9,039 bases of DNA, taken from positions 1,621 to 10,659 of the forward strand of contig VYEH01000374.1 of NCBI GenBank assembly GCA_009843005.1. The letters run 5' to 3'. Positions 1 to 7,566 of the stretch are shown in pieces; the first letter of the stretch is position 1; every line of letters begins with the position of its first letter. A model generated the notes under the pieces. The model was given only the letters and a program-made list of their open reading frames with translations, searched no databases and was not told the DNA's origin. A program made the position numbers and the translations under genes. Source of the DNA: Pseudomonadota bacterium. Its GTDB lineage: Bacteria > Pseudomonadota > Gammaproteobacteria > Steroidobacterales > Rariloculaceae.

Positions 1-78
1 ACCACGGCCAGGAGGCGCCCGAAACCCGGCCATCGATGCGCGTCCGGTCCCTCAGCCCCGAATCCCGACGGTTTGATG

Positions 79-945
79 CTAGGTCTTGACCGCATAGCGT
101 TTCTCCAGAAACGTCACGAATATCGACAGCGTCAGCGTGATCGCCAGGTACACGGCCGCTACCGTGAACCAGACTTCAAAGCTCAGGTAAGTGTCGGCAA
201 TGATATTCCGACCCGTGGTGGTCAGTTCAACCACCGCGATCACGCTGACGATGGCGGAACTCTTCACGATGTGCACCGCTTCGCCCGCCATGGGCGGAAG
301 CATGAACCTGATCGACTGCGGCAGCACCACGAAGCGGTAGGTCTGGCCCGTGGAAAGCCCGATGGACCTCGCTGCCTCCCACTGTCCGGCACTCACCGCC
401 TGGATCCCCGCCCTGAAGATCTCCGACACCAGTGCGGCATGGTAGACCCCGAGGCAAAGTACCGACGCCGCGTAGCGGTCCAGACCGAAGATCGGCCCGA
501 GCACGTAGTAGAACAGGTACAGCAGCACCAGCAGCGGCATGTTGCGAACGAATTCGAGAAACGTCACCGCCAGCGCGGAGCCGACCACCAGGTCGGAAAG
601 CCTCAGCAGCGCGACGATCAGGCCCGCTGCCAGGGCGATCAGGAACGCCTGCAGCGACAGGGCCAGCGTCGTCACCAGGCCCAGGGAAATCTCGCCCCAC
701 TGAAACCCGTCGTCGGTCAGCCGAAAGAGGTAGTCGAGGATGCGGTACCACTGCCAGTTGTAGCCCATGGCCTCCGCCCCGGTCAGCGATACCCGCACCA
801 GCAGGTACATGACGATGAGGTACAGCGCCACCGGTATGACCCTGGACTTCACCTGCCCGAGGGCGTTTCGCAGCCACCGTTGGCGACCCTCCGCGCCGGT
901 CTTGCCGACACCCCGCACCACAGCGTCATCCATCACGCCGGCCAT
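79..945 (-). CDS. Polar amino acid ABC transporter permease (HisM/GlnP type)
   Basis: This 288-aa inner-membrane protein would form the channel of an amino acid importer. After a polar N-terminus come hydrophobic segments near residues 36-52, 86-115, 120-150, 158-176, 228-242 and 257-280. The family's R-N-x-P-L-L-V motif is at 134-140. The cytoplasmic EAA loop that docks the ATPase runs from E190 (EAARSIGLS) to P209. These features are typical of the HisM/GlnP/GltK group, but the exact substrate cannot be read. The start ATG lies three bases after the ATPase stop, with GGAG at 956-959 nine bases upstream, so the two are surely one operon and probably translationally coupled. These importers often use two permeases and a periplasmic receptor; neither a second permease nor a receptor is seen here. 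The 78 bases to the left edge hold no clear gene, although an ATG at 33-31 on the minus strand could open one. Confidence 0.95.
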   Translation of the reverse strand: MAGVMDDAVVRGVGKTGAEGRQRWLRNALGQVKSRVIPVALYLIVMYLLVRVSLTGAEAMGYNWQWYRILDYLFRLTDDGFQWGEISLGLVTTLALSLQAFLIALAAGLIVALLRLSDLVVGSALAVTFLEFVRNMPLLVLLYLFYYVLGPIFGLDRYAASVLCLGVYHAALVSEIFRAGIQAVSAGQWEAARSIGLSTGQTYRFVVLPQSIRFMLPPMAGEAVHIVKSSAIVSVIAVVELTTTGRNIIADTYLSFEVWFTVAAVYLAITLTLSIFVTFLEKRYAVKT

Positions 946-948
946 ACC

Positions 949-1695
949 CTAGTGCTCCAGTATCCGGTCGAGGAACATCCGGCAGCGCTTGCTGGACGGG
1001 TTGGAAAAGAAGGCATCGGGCGGCGACTTCTCGACGATTTCACCATTGTCCATGAACACCATGGTGTCCGCGACCTTGCGGGCGAATCCCATCTCGTGAG
1101 TGACGCAGATCATGGTCATGCCGCTGTCCGCCAGTTCCACCATGACGTCGAGTACTTCGTTGATCATCTCCGGGTCCAGCGCCGACGTGGGTTCGTCGAA
1201 CAGCATGATACGCGGCTCCATGCAGAGCGACCGCGCGATGGCCACCCGCTGTTGCTGGCCGCCTGAGAGCTCGGCCGGGTACTTGTCCGCCTGCTCCGGG
1301 ATATGCACGCGGTCGAGGTACTTCCGGGCGCGTTCCATGGCCTCGGACCGGGAGATCTTGCGCACGCGCACGGGACCCAGCGTCAGGTTCTCGAGCACCG
1401 TCAGGTGGGGAAACAGGTTGAACTGCTGGAACACCATGCCCACTTCCGTACGCACGCGGCGAAGCGTTTCCTTCGCGCCTGTCAACTCGATGCCGTCCAC
1501 GGTCAGCCTGCCCGCGGATGGTTCCTCAAGACGATTGATGCACCTCAGCAGCGTCGACTTGCCGGAGCCCGACGGGCCGCAGATGACCATGCGTTCCCCG
1601 GCATGCACCGTCAGGCTGACATCGTTCAGTGCCTGGAAGTCGCCAAAGAACTTATCGACGTTGCGGATTTCGATGATGGGTCGCCTGCCGGCCAT
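949..1695 (-). CDS. Polar amino acid ABC transporter ATP-binding protein (GlnQ type)
   Basis: This 248-aa cytoplasmic ATPase powers import through the adjacent permease. All nucleotide-binding motifs are intact: Walker A GPSGSGKST at 40-48, Q-loop at Q90/Q91, signature LSGGQ at 143-147, Walker B IMLFDE at 163-168, D-loop SALD at 171-174 and the switch His at 200. Length and the stretch GMVFQQFNLFPHLTVLEN are those of the GlnQ/HisP/GltL group. The ATG at 1695 is well fixed, because an in-frame TAA sits directly before it. The Shine-Dalgarno region is weak. The gene is first in a leftward unit and is divergent from the TctC-like receptor gene, with 149 bp between the two starts. The bases around its start closely resemble those at the ATPase/permease junction (see findings). 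Confidence 0.97.
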   Translation of the reverse strand: MAGRRPIIEIRNVDKFFGDFQALNDVSLTVHAGERMVICGPSGSGKSTLLRCINRLEEPSAGRLTVDGIELTGAKETLRRVRTEVGMVFQQFNLFPHLTVLENLTLGPVRVRKISRSEAMERARKYLDRVHIPEQADKYPAELSGGQQQRVAIARSLCMEPRIMLFDEPTSALDPEMINEVLDVMVELADSGMTMICVTHEMGFARKVADTMVFMDNGEIVEKSPPDAFFSNPSSKRCRMFLDRILEH

Positions 1696-1787
1696 TTAGT
1701 GCTCAATCCACCGTTTCTACAGTCGCCGCGCGCTCACGGCGTTCAATTTGCATTGGGCGGACAAGCGATCCACCACGAATTCGTATA

Positions 1788-1817
1788 TTCTACTTTGCTC
1801 GAAACGCAGTACAGCAA
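1788..1817 (-). promoter_or_regulatory. Possible leftward promoter for the ABC operon
   Basis: On the minus strand, TAGAAT (1793-1788) matches five of six -10 consensus bases. Eighteen bases upstream, TTGCTG (1817-1812) matches only the TTG of the -35 box. A start near 1780 would give a leader of about 85 nt before the ATPase. The same AT-rich patch reads TATATT at 1784-1789 on the plus strand, which could be a -10 for the receptor gene, but no good -35 accompanies it. This is pattern matching only. Confidence 0.25.
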
Positions 1818-1844
1818 CGACACGCGAATCAACGGGATCGAACC

Positions 1845-2972
1845 ATGCTGATAAACACAGTACAAATCGCCGGACTTGCCCGGAAACGAGCGATTCTCGG
1901 ATTGGCCCTTCTCGGCATGGCGGTGGCGGCAGGCGCTCCTGTCAATCAGTCCATGGCGCAAGGCTATTACGATGGCGAGACGATCACTCTCATCATGGGA
2001 CTTGACGCCTCCGCGGGCGGCACCACCGTCGGGCGGTTGCTGGCCAAGCACCTTGAGATGAACCTCGAGGGCAATCCCAACGTCGTTGTGCGCAACATGC
2101 CCGGCGCTTCCATGATGTCGGCGCATATCTTCGTTCTGCTGAAAGCCCCGAGAGACGGCACGACGCTCTACTACGGTCCGCGCTCTTCCCTGGGCGAGCT
2201 GCTCGAGTTCCCGGGGCACTCGTTCAAGTACAACCAGTTCACCGTGCTCGGGGGCGTGCAACTGGCGCCGCTGGTTACCTACGTGCGCAAGGACATGCTG
2301 GCCGGTGGCGTCCAGACGCCCGCCGACGTGCTCCGGGCCGAGGGCCTGATCTTCGGCGGCATCTCCGCTGAGCACGGCCGCATGATCGCCAGCACCCTGG
2401 GACTCGACCTGATCGGGGCGAATTATCACTTCGTCGGCGGCTATCCCGGCAGCGGCAAGATCCGGGCCGCGGTGCTGAGCGGCGAGGTGAACATGGCCAC
2501 GGATGCCGCCCACGCGTATCTGAATGAAGTCGTGCCGATGTTCGAACAGCAGGACCTCAACGCGCCGCTGTTCAGCCTGCCGCTGTTGAACGCCGACGGG
2601 GATCTGGTCAAGAGCCCGCTGGTGCCCGACTTTCCAACCATCGATGAACTCTACGAGTCCATTCACGGCTCGGCGCCATCGGGGACAAACTGGGACGCCA
2701 TCCGCACCATGATCGAGATCGATCAGACCATGCAACACGTCTTCCTGGGCCCGCCCCGGATGGACCCGCGAGCCGTCGAGGAATTCCGCGCAGCGATCGG
2801 CCCGACCCTGGCGACCGAGGCATTCAGGGAAGAGGCCGTGCGAATTCTCAGTTACGTACCCGACCATGTGGACGCCGAACGCGCGACCGCGATTCTCGAT
2901 GCCACCGCCGACGTCACCCCCGAGGTGCAGGCCTATATCGAGGCGCAGATTGCGCGGAACAACGGTTACTGA
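1845..2972 (+). CDS. TTT-family (TctC/Bug-like) solute-binding receptor
   Basis: This 375-aa protein looks like the periplasmic receptor of a tripartite tricarboxylate transporter, which captures a carboxylate and hands it to a TctA/TctB membrane complex. The signal peptide has a basic ARKR stretch (12-15), a hydrophobic core at 17-32 and a likely cleavage after SMA (36-38). The mature protein opens with YYDGETITLIMG (41-52), then a Gly-rich loop, and NPNVVVRNMPGAS near 77-89; this succession is the hallmark of the family's N-lobe. It is somewhat longer than the usual 320-330 residues and is a divergent member. The ATG has GGGA seven bases upstream. No TctA or TctB gene is adjacent. The only candidate membrane partner is the TctA-TctB protein near the right edge, on the other strand. 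The ligand cannot be predicted. No clear terminator is visible in the 106 bp after the stop. Confidence 0.9.
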   Translation: MLINTVQIAGLARKRAILGLALLGMAVAAGAPVNQSMAQGYYDGETITLIMGLDASAGGTTVGRLLAKHLEMNLEGNPNVVVRNMPGASMMSAHIFVLLKAPRDGTTLYYGPRSSLGELLEFPGHSFKYNQFTVLGGVQLAPLVTYVRKDMLAGGVQTPADVLRAEGLIFGGISAEHGRMIASTLGLDLIGANYHFVGGYPGSGKIRAAVLSGEVNMATDAAHAYLNEVVPMFEQQDLNAPLFSLPLLNADGDLVKSPLVPDFPTIDELYESIHGSAPSGTNWDAIRTMIEIDQTMQHVFLGPPRMDPRAVEEFRAAIGPTLATEAFREEAVRILSYVPDHVDAERATAILDATADVTPEVQAYIEAQIARNNGY

Positions 2973-3078
2973 TCCGGGTCACTCCTGATTCCGCGCAGCC
3001 AGTCGCCACGATGGTTCTTGGCTGTCCGGTGTCAGGGGCGGCGCGGTTCCGTTGTTCGGTCCGGTGTGTGTTGATTAC

Positions 3079-3927
3079 ATGATCAGCCTGCGTGATCGAA
3101 CCTTGCTGGTTTCCGGAGGGAGCCGGGGCATCGGGCTCGCGATCGCCGTTCGAGCTGCGCAAGACGGCGCCAATGTCGTGCTCGCCGCCAAGACCGACAA
3201 ACCTCACCCGGTATTGCCGGGCACCATTCACACCGCCGCGGAGCAAGTGGAAGCCGCAGGTGGTCGCGTGCTCCCGGTGGTCTGTGACGTTCGTGACGAG
3301 ACGCAGATCCAGGCGGCGGTCGAGCAAGCGGTGGAAAAGTTTGGCGGCATCGACGCGCTGGTACTCAACGCCAGCGCCCTCGCGCTCAAGAGCACGCTGG
3401 ATCTGTCCACCAAGCGATACGACCTGATGATCAGCATCAATCAACGGGGCACCTACCTCATGGGAAGAGCCTGTCTGCCTCACCTGATCAAGGCCGAAAA
3501 TCCCCATATCCTCGCCATCTCCCCGCCGCTCGATTTCGCCGAGCACTGGTGGGGCCGGCACCTGGGCTGGACGATGACGAAGTACGCCATGAGCCTGTGC
3601 GTGCGGGGCTGGGCACAGGAATTCAAGGACCTGGGCATTGCCGCCAACGCCCTCTGGCCGCGAACGACGATCGCGACGGCGGCCACGAAGATGCTGGGCG
3701 AGGAAATCTTCAGCCACTCGCGCGAACCGGCCATCATGGGCGACGCGGCGCACTGGATCCTGACCCGGGACAGCCGTCAGTGCAGCGGCAATTTCTTCAT
3801 CGACGAAACAGTGCTCCGCGACAACGGGATGACCGACTTCGATGTCTATGCCAACGATCCATCCAGGCCACTCTACCTCGATCTGCTGGTCGACGAACCG
3901 GACGGGCACTACTTCCGCGGTGACTGA
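3079..3927 (+). CDS. SDR-family oxidoreductase, HSDL2-like, catalytic Tyr replaced by Trp
   Basis: This 282-aa protein has the Rossmann fold of short-chain dehydrogenases. The dinucleotide motif SGGSRGIG is at 12-19, LNAS (96-99) stands where NNAG/NNAS is usual, and the structural Asn is in SINQ at N121. The catalytic Ser is S148 in ISPP and the Lys is K168. ISPP, NALWPRT and the C-terminal GNFFIDE block match the HSDL2-like branch of SDRs. At the Tyr position of YxxxK the sequence reads W164-T-M-T-K168, so the proton-donating Tyr is missing. Either the enzyme has lost normal redox chemistry or it works differently. ATG 3079 is preferred because MISLRDRTLLVSGG fits the family N-terminus; TTG 3052 and GTG 3064 are in-frame alternatives, and no strong ribosome site supports any of them. 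The gene follows the TctC-like receptor on the same strand after 106 bp, so co-transcription is possible but unproven. Confidence 0.93.
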   Translation: MISLRDRTLLVSGGSRGIGLAIAVRAAQDGANVVLAAKTDKPHPVLPGTIHTAAEQVEAAGGRVLPVVCDVRDETQIQAAVEQAVEKFGGIDALVLNASALALKSTLDLSTKRYDLMISINQRGTYLMGRACLPHLIKAENPHILAISPPLDFAEHWWGRHLGWTMTKYAMSLCVRGWAQEFKDLGIAANALWPRTTIATAATKMLGEEIFSHSREPAIMGDAAHWILTRDSRQCSGNFFIDETVLRDNGMTDFDVYANDPSRPLYLDLLVDEPDGHYFRGD

Positions 3928-4083
3928 AAAGTTGCGTTGGACGGCGGGTAATTGCGGTGCCGCCAGATTTGCGTGCCGAGTCGCGATGTGGATTCTGCAT
4001 GCCGGCAACCTCATTGTATGCTCGCACTGATCCCGCCTCGCAGTTATCGTTATATGTGCGCATGAACGCATGCCTCGCCAACT

Positions 4084-4087
4084 GGAG
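4084..4087 (+). promoter_or_regulatory. Ribosome binding site selecting TTG 4096
   Basis: GGAG lies eight bases before the TTG at 4096 and only two bases before the other in-frame TTG at 4090. The spacing therefore favours 4096 as the start of the small secreted protein gene. The 168 bp between the SDR stop and this start contain no other gene. An AT-rich TTATCGTTATATG stretch at 4044-4056 might hold a -10 box, but I find no convincing -35. Confidence 0.55.
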
Positions 4088-4095
4088 ATTTGACG

Positions 4096-4635
4096 TTGAG
4101 ACAGCGACTCGGTAACCGGAATTCCGCTCCTTTCTGGATCGCGGGCGTTGTGCTTTTAGGCTGCCTTTCGGCCGCCGGGGCGCAAGTGCTTGCGGTCTCG
4201 AGCGAAGAGGGGCACGTCATCGTCATGCCCGGTGGGTCGTCGACCATGGCGGGCACGATGGTGAACGGTGTCAACGTCAGCGTCGGCGTCGAGGGTAACT
4301 TTCGAATCTATCGGGCGGTCTTTCGCGGCGAAACGCACGTCGCCCATGTCGCGTTGGAAGGCCCGGCGCGGCACATGGCTTTCGATCCCGCACAGGCGCG
4401 GTTCCGGGAAGTGCTGCCCAGCCTGCTGGTGGAACTCGTCGATTATTCCCGCCTGAATGACGTGGTCGAAGCCATCGGCGGCCTGTCCGGCAAGAGCTAC
4501 GAGCAACTGGGTTTCGCCATTGTGCGGTTGCCGGAGACGGCCAATCCGGGCGAGGCCGCGCAAGCCCTGCGAGGCCACGCTGCCGTCACCGCCGTACAGG
4601 TGCAGCTCGACACGCCGCTCAATGTACCGCTCTAG
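4096..4635 (+). CDS. Small exported protein with S8-prodomain-like C-terminal half
   Basis: This 179-aa protein has no certain family. Starting at TTG 4096, residues 1-29 form a signal sequence with two readings: cleavage after SAAGA (25-29) by signal peptidase I, or a lipobox LLGC with C23. The middle (about 30-105) is predicted to be mainly beta-strand and Gly/Val-rich, without a motif I recognise. The last 60 residues contain VVEAIGGLSGKSYEQLGFAIVRLP, broken here as VVEAIGGLSGK then SYEQLGFAIVRLP, then EAAQALRGHAAVTAVQVQ. This beta-alpha-beta alternation resembles I9/fervidolysin-type prodomains of subtilases, where a final strand reads like pgVe-AEp. It is followed after four bases by the S8 protease, which lacks such a domain, so a role as separate chaperone or inhibitor is a reasonable inference. 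The CDS call is firm; the function is tentative. Confidence 0.8.
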   Translation: MRQRLGNRNSAPFWIAGVVLLGCLSAAGAQVLAVSSEEGHVIVMPGGSSTMAGTMVNGVNVSVGVEGNFRIYRAVFRGETHVAHVALEGPARHMAFDPAQARFREVLPSLLVELVDYSRLNDVVEAIGGLSGKSYEQLGFAIVRLPETANPGEAAQALRGHAAVTAVQVQLDTPLNVPL

Positions 4636-4639
4636 CGGG

Positions 4640-7486
4640 ATGTTCCGGCACAACGGTGGGCTCACCCCGGTGCGGTTCGCTGCGCTCCTGCCCGCATTGC
4701 TCCTGCTCGGTGGTTGTGAACCGCCACCCCACACCCTTCCGCGGGAACTGATACCGAGGTTCGACGGCATCACGGTGCTTCCCCAGATTTACTTCCAGGG
4801 CGCGACGGTACCGAGTCCGGTGCTTCCCACAGCGCTGGGGGGAGACGCGCCCCTTCGCTATACGCTCGAACCGGCGCTGCCGCCCGGCCTTACTTTCGAC
4901 GCGGCAACGCGCGTGATCTCGGGGACGCCGACGGAAACGCTCGCGCCGACGCAGCTCACCTACACCGCCATCGATGCCGACTCGGATACGGCGTCGCTTA
5001 CGTTCACGATGAGCGTGAGCACGATCTCGCTTCACGCCGACTCGCTGGAACTGGCGGAGTGGAACGATCCCGGGGTCGCCGTCACGGTCATCGTTTCGGA
5101 GCCGCCACCCCTCGATATCGAGGTGAAGTTGGACGCGAGCGGTACGGCCACGCCGGGAGGAGACTACGAGTTCGCCGGCTCGTCCGACAACGACTCCGGC
5201 GAAGACAACGCCGAAGTCCAGGTGACGATCGAGGCCGGTGCAGTCAACGCGACCGCGACCCTCGAATCGATCCCCGACTTCGACGAGGAAGGCACGGAAT
5301 CCATCGATATCTCGGTGGCTTCTGCAAACGGCAACCGCTTCAGTTCGTCACCGCCTTCGGTGAGCCTGGAACTGCTGGACGAAGGAGCCATGTTTGCCGA
5401 CGCCAAGGATCGCCTGACCTCGGCGACGCTCGTGTTCTTCAACAACTTCAGGCAAACCGGAACCGACTACGAGTTCCATTTCTCTGTCTTCAACTATGGT
5501 GCGGTAACCACCTCTCCCACGGTGATGATTGCGAGGATCAACTGGGAGGACTTCGCGCCGGGACAACTCCTCGGCAGGCCCCTCGTGTCGAGGTTGTTGC
5601 GCATTCCCGAGCTTCCGCCGGGAGGAGGCGTCAGAGGGGCCATCAACCTACCGAACTGGATCCAGATCAGGTATGGACCGGGAATCTACACTGCAACCGC
5701 CACCGTCCTCGCGCCCCGGGGGGACTTCTTTTCCAGGGCCGGAGGATTTGTCGACCGGCACTCGCTGCTGATACCCGAGGCCGGCGGAAATCCCTTCACC
5801 TGCCAGGAGGTCTCGCGGCCCGTGTCGCCCGGTGCGGAGGACCCACTGCAATCCCAGCAGTGGAATCTTCACAACACCGGTCAGGCGGCGTTCGCGCTCG
5901 CCGGCGGCGTACCGGGCGAGGATCTGGGCATGACCGGTACACTCGCGAACGGCCCTGACGGCCGCGGCATCGAGATAGCTGTCGTGGACAGCGGACTCGA
6001 GATCTGTCATCCGGATCTTCGGGACAGCGTGGCCCCTGAGGCGTCCTTCAACTTCAACTCGGAAGCATGGCCCCGCTCCGTCCCCACGGATCCTTTCAAC
6101 CCGTCCGCCGGAGGCGACCACGGCACCAGCGTCGCCGGGCTGATCGCCGCCACCGCGAACAACGGTATCGGCATCCGCGGCGTGGCGCCCGGTGCACGGC
6201 TCAGGGGATACAACTTCCTGTCGGCTTTCGACAGAGGGTCCGATTCGACCATTCTGCTTGATGCGCTGGGCGCCAGCGAGAGCCAGCCCGATTCGGCGGG
6301 GGTGCACATCTTCAACATGAGCTACGGGTTCCTGCACGGGCAACAGGGCAACGCATCCACGATGCTCGTCGACGCGCTGTCGCACGGCGTGACCGACCTG
6401 CGCGGGGGGCGGGGCGCGGTCTACGTCAAGGCCGCGGGCAATGGATATCGCATTTGCTTCGGTCTGTGGCGGCAGCACACGTTTGCGAACCGGGAAGACC
6501 CGTACCGGCCGAATGACGCGTTGGGTTGCTCGTCGGCCAACTCCGACTACAACAACAATCTGCCCCAGGTTATCGTGGCCGGCGGATTCAGCGCCCGCGG
6601 AAAACGGGCCAGCTACTCGGGCGCCGGCGCCAACCTCTGGGTGACCGCTCCGGCGGGTGAATCAAACGATCTTGAACCGGCCCTGGTGACTACCGATCAG
6701 GCCGGACCGCACCGTGGTGCGGACAACAGACCCGGCGCGGTCGATATGGATGGCCATACCGTGGACCCGGACGGCGATTACCGGAGCACGTTCTCGGGCA
6801 CCTCCGCAGCGGTTCCCAACATCTCCGGCGCCGTCGCCCTGCTGCTGGAGATCCAGCCGAACCTGACCTGGCGGGATGTCAAGCACATCCTCGCGAGAAC
6901 CGCCCGAAAGATCGACCCGGATGTGGAACCGGTCCGCATCGCCTTCGGCGGCAAGCCGGCCGTGTTGCGGCACGGCTGGATCGCCAACGCCGCCGGCTAC
7001 AACTTCCACAACTGGTACGGGTTCGGCGCGGTCAGCGTGGACGCGGCGGTGGAACTGGCGCGCACCCTCACGCCCGACAATCTCGGTGAGTTGACGAGCA
7101 TGGAATTCACGCACGAGGGTTCGGTCGCGATCCCCGACAATGACGGCGGCGGCGCGGAGCAGACCCTGACGGTCGCGGGCGTCAGCGAAACCGCCAACAT
7201 CGAAGCGGTCGAACTGGTCCTCCGGGCAACCCACGATTTCCCCAACGACCTCGGTGTGACACTCATCTCACCCGCCGGCACGGAAAGCATCGTCAACCCC
7301 ATCTACAACGACGCCCTCACCTCCGACCCGGGCGGGTTCCGGGACTGGTCCCTCCTCACCAACGCCTTTTATGGGGAGACCGCCAACGGCGACTGGATGA
7401 TACGTGTCATCGATGCGGCGCCGGGAGACATCGGCAGCCTGGATGGCTGGACACTGAAGTTCTCGTTGGGGGAACACCCGGAGTAA
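4640..7486 (+). CDS. Kexin-like S8 serine protease lipoprotein with Ig-like, Calx-beta-like and P domains
   Basis: This 948-aa endoprotease is probably anchored in the outer membrane. The signal ends in lipobox LGGC with C26, followed by Glu, which does not signal inner-membrane retention. The domain order is He_PIG-type Ig-like (about 42-126; PPGLTFD and ISGTP), Calx-beta-like (130-248; acidic DNDSGEDN at 183-190), CARDB-like (258-378), S8 catalytic (398-808) and P domain (820-946). DPLQSQQWNLHNTGQ at 401-415 is the usual entry to bacterial kexin-type domains. The catalytic residues are D450 (VVDSG), H494 (GDHGTS), the oxyanion N601 (AAGNG) and S722 (FSGTSAAVP), all present. LVTTD before the Ser block and TWRDVKHIL after it are kexin/furin-like. 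No N-terminal inhibitor prodomain is visible. ATG 4640 gives a clean signal peptide four bases after the upstream stop. ATG 4622, overlapping that gene, is the alternative; neither has a good ribosome site, so translational coupling is likely. Confidence 0.96.
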   Translation: MFRHNGGLTPVRFAALLPALLLLGGCEPPPHTLPRELIPRFDGITVLPQIYFQGATVPSPVLPTALGGDAPLRYTLEPALPPGLTFDAATRVISGTPTETLAPTQLTYTAIDADSDTASLTFTMSVSTISLHADSLELAEWNDPGVAVTVIVSEPPPLDIEVKLDASGTATPGGDYEFAGSSDNDSGEDNAEVQVTIEAGAVNATATLESIPDFDEEGTESIDISVASANGNRFSSSPPSVSLELLDEGAMFADAKDRLTSATLVFFNNFRQTGTDYEFHFSVFNYGAVTTSPTVMIARINWEDFAPGQLLGRPLVSRLLRIPELPPGGGVRGAINLPNWIQIRYGPGIYTATATVLAPRGDFFSRAGGFVDRHSLLIPEAGGNPFTCQEVSRPVSPGAEDPLQSQQWNLHNTGQAAFALAGGVPGEDLGMTGTLANGPDGRGIEIAVVDSGLEICHPDLRDSVAPEASFNFNSEAWPRSVPTDPFNPSAGGDHGTSVAGLIAATANNGIGIRGVAPGARLRGYNFLSAFDRGSDSTILLDALGASESQPDSAGVHIFNMSYGFLHGQQGNASTMLVDALSHGVTDLRGGRGAVYVKAAGNGYRICFGLWRQHTFANREDPYRPNDALGCSSANSDYNNNLPQVIVAGGFSARGKRASYSGAGANLWVTAPAGESNDLEPALVTTDQAGPHRGADNRPGAVDMDGHTVDPDGDYRSTFSGTSAAVPNISGAVALLLEIQPNLTWRDVKHILARTARKIDPDVEPVRIAFGGKPAVLRHGWIANAAGYNFHNWYGFGAVSVDAAVELARTLTPDNLGELTSMEFTHEGSVAIPDNDGGGAEQTLTVAGVSETANIEAVELVLRATHDFPNDLGVTLISPAGTESIVNPIYNDALTSDPGGFRDWSLLTNAFYGETANGDWMIRVIDAAPGDIGSLDGWTLKFSLGEHPE

Positions 7487-7498
7487 CGGCGATCCGCT

Positions 7499-7511
7499 GC
7501 CGAAGTTCGGC
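7499..7511. other. Short inverted repeat between convergent genes
   Basis: GCCGA-AGT-TCGGC forms a five-pair GC-rich stem 12 bases after the protease stop, in the 80-bp gap before the end of the convergent coiled-coil gene. No T-run follows on either strand, so it is at best a weak termination or 3'-end stabilising element. Confidence 0.3.
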
Positions 7512-7566
7512 TACTGCGCCCGCGTCTGAACCAGCCGCGAAATCGGGACCGGCCGCGTCCTTGAGT

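Noticed and set aside
31..33. Minus-strand ATG near the left edge as the start of a third ABC gene
   Set aside because: Only 11 codons are visible before the edge, with no good ribosome site at proper spacing, so it cannot be supported.
73..1266. Long plus-strand open frame opposite the ABC genes
   Set aside because: The protein is rich in Arg, His and Gln with no domain sense, and it spans two well-supported minus-strand genes. It is a GC-rich shadow frame.
1743..2867. 374-codon minus-strand frame opposite the TctC-like gene
   Set aside because: Low-complexity His/Arg/Gly-rich product with no motif. The plus-strand receptor has a signal peptide and family motifs.
2996..3024. CAGCCA/TGGCTG inverted repeat after the receptor gene as a terminator
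   Set aside because: The stem is six pairs with a 17-base loop and no T-run, which is too weak to support.
2914..4071. 385-codon minus-strand frame opposite the SDR gene
   Set aside because: No recognisable domain, and the SDR on the other strand is clear.
4457..4639. N-terminal extension of the protease frame back to ATG 4457
   Set aside because: The extra 61 residues are Arg/Pro/Cys-rich shadow of the 179-aa gene in another frame and would bury the signal peptide and lipobox.
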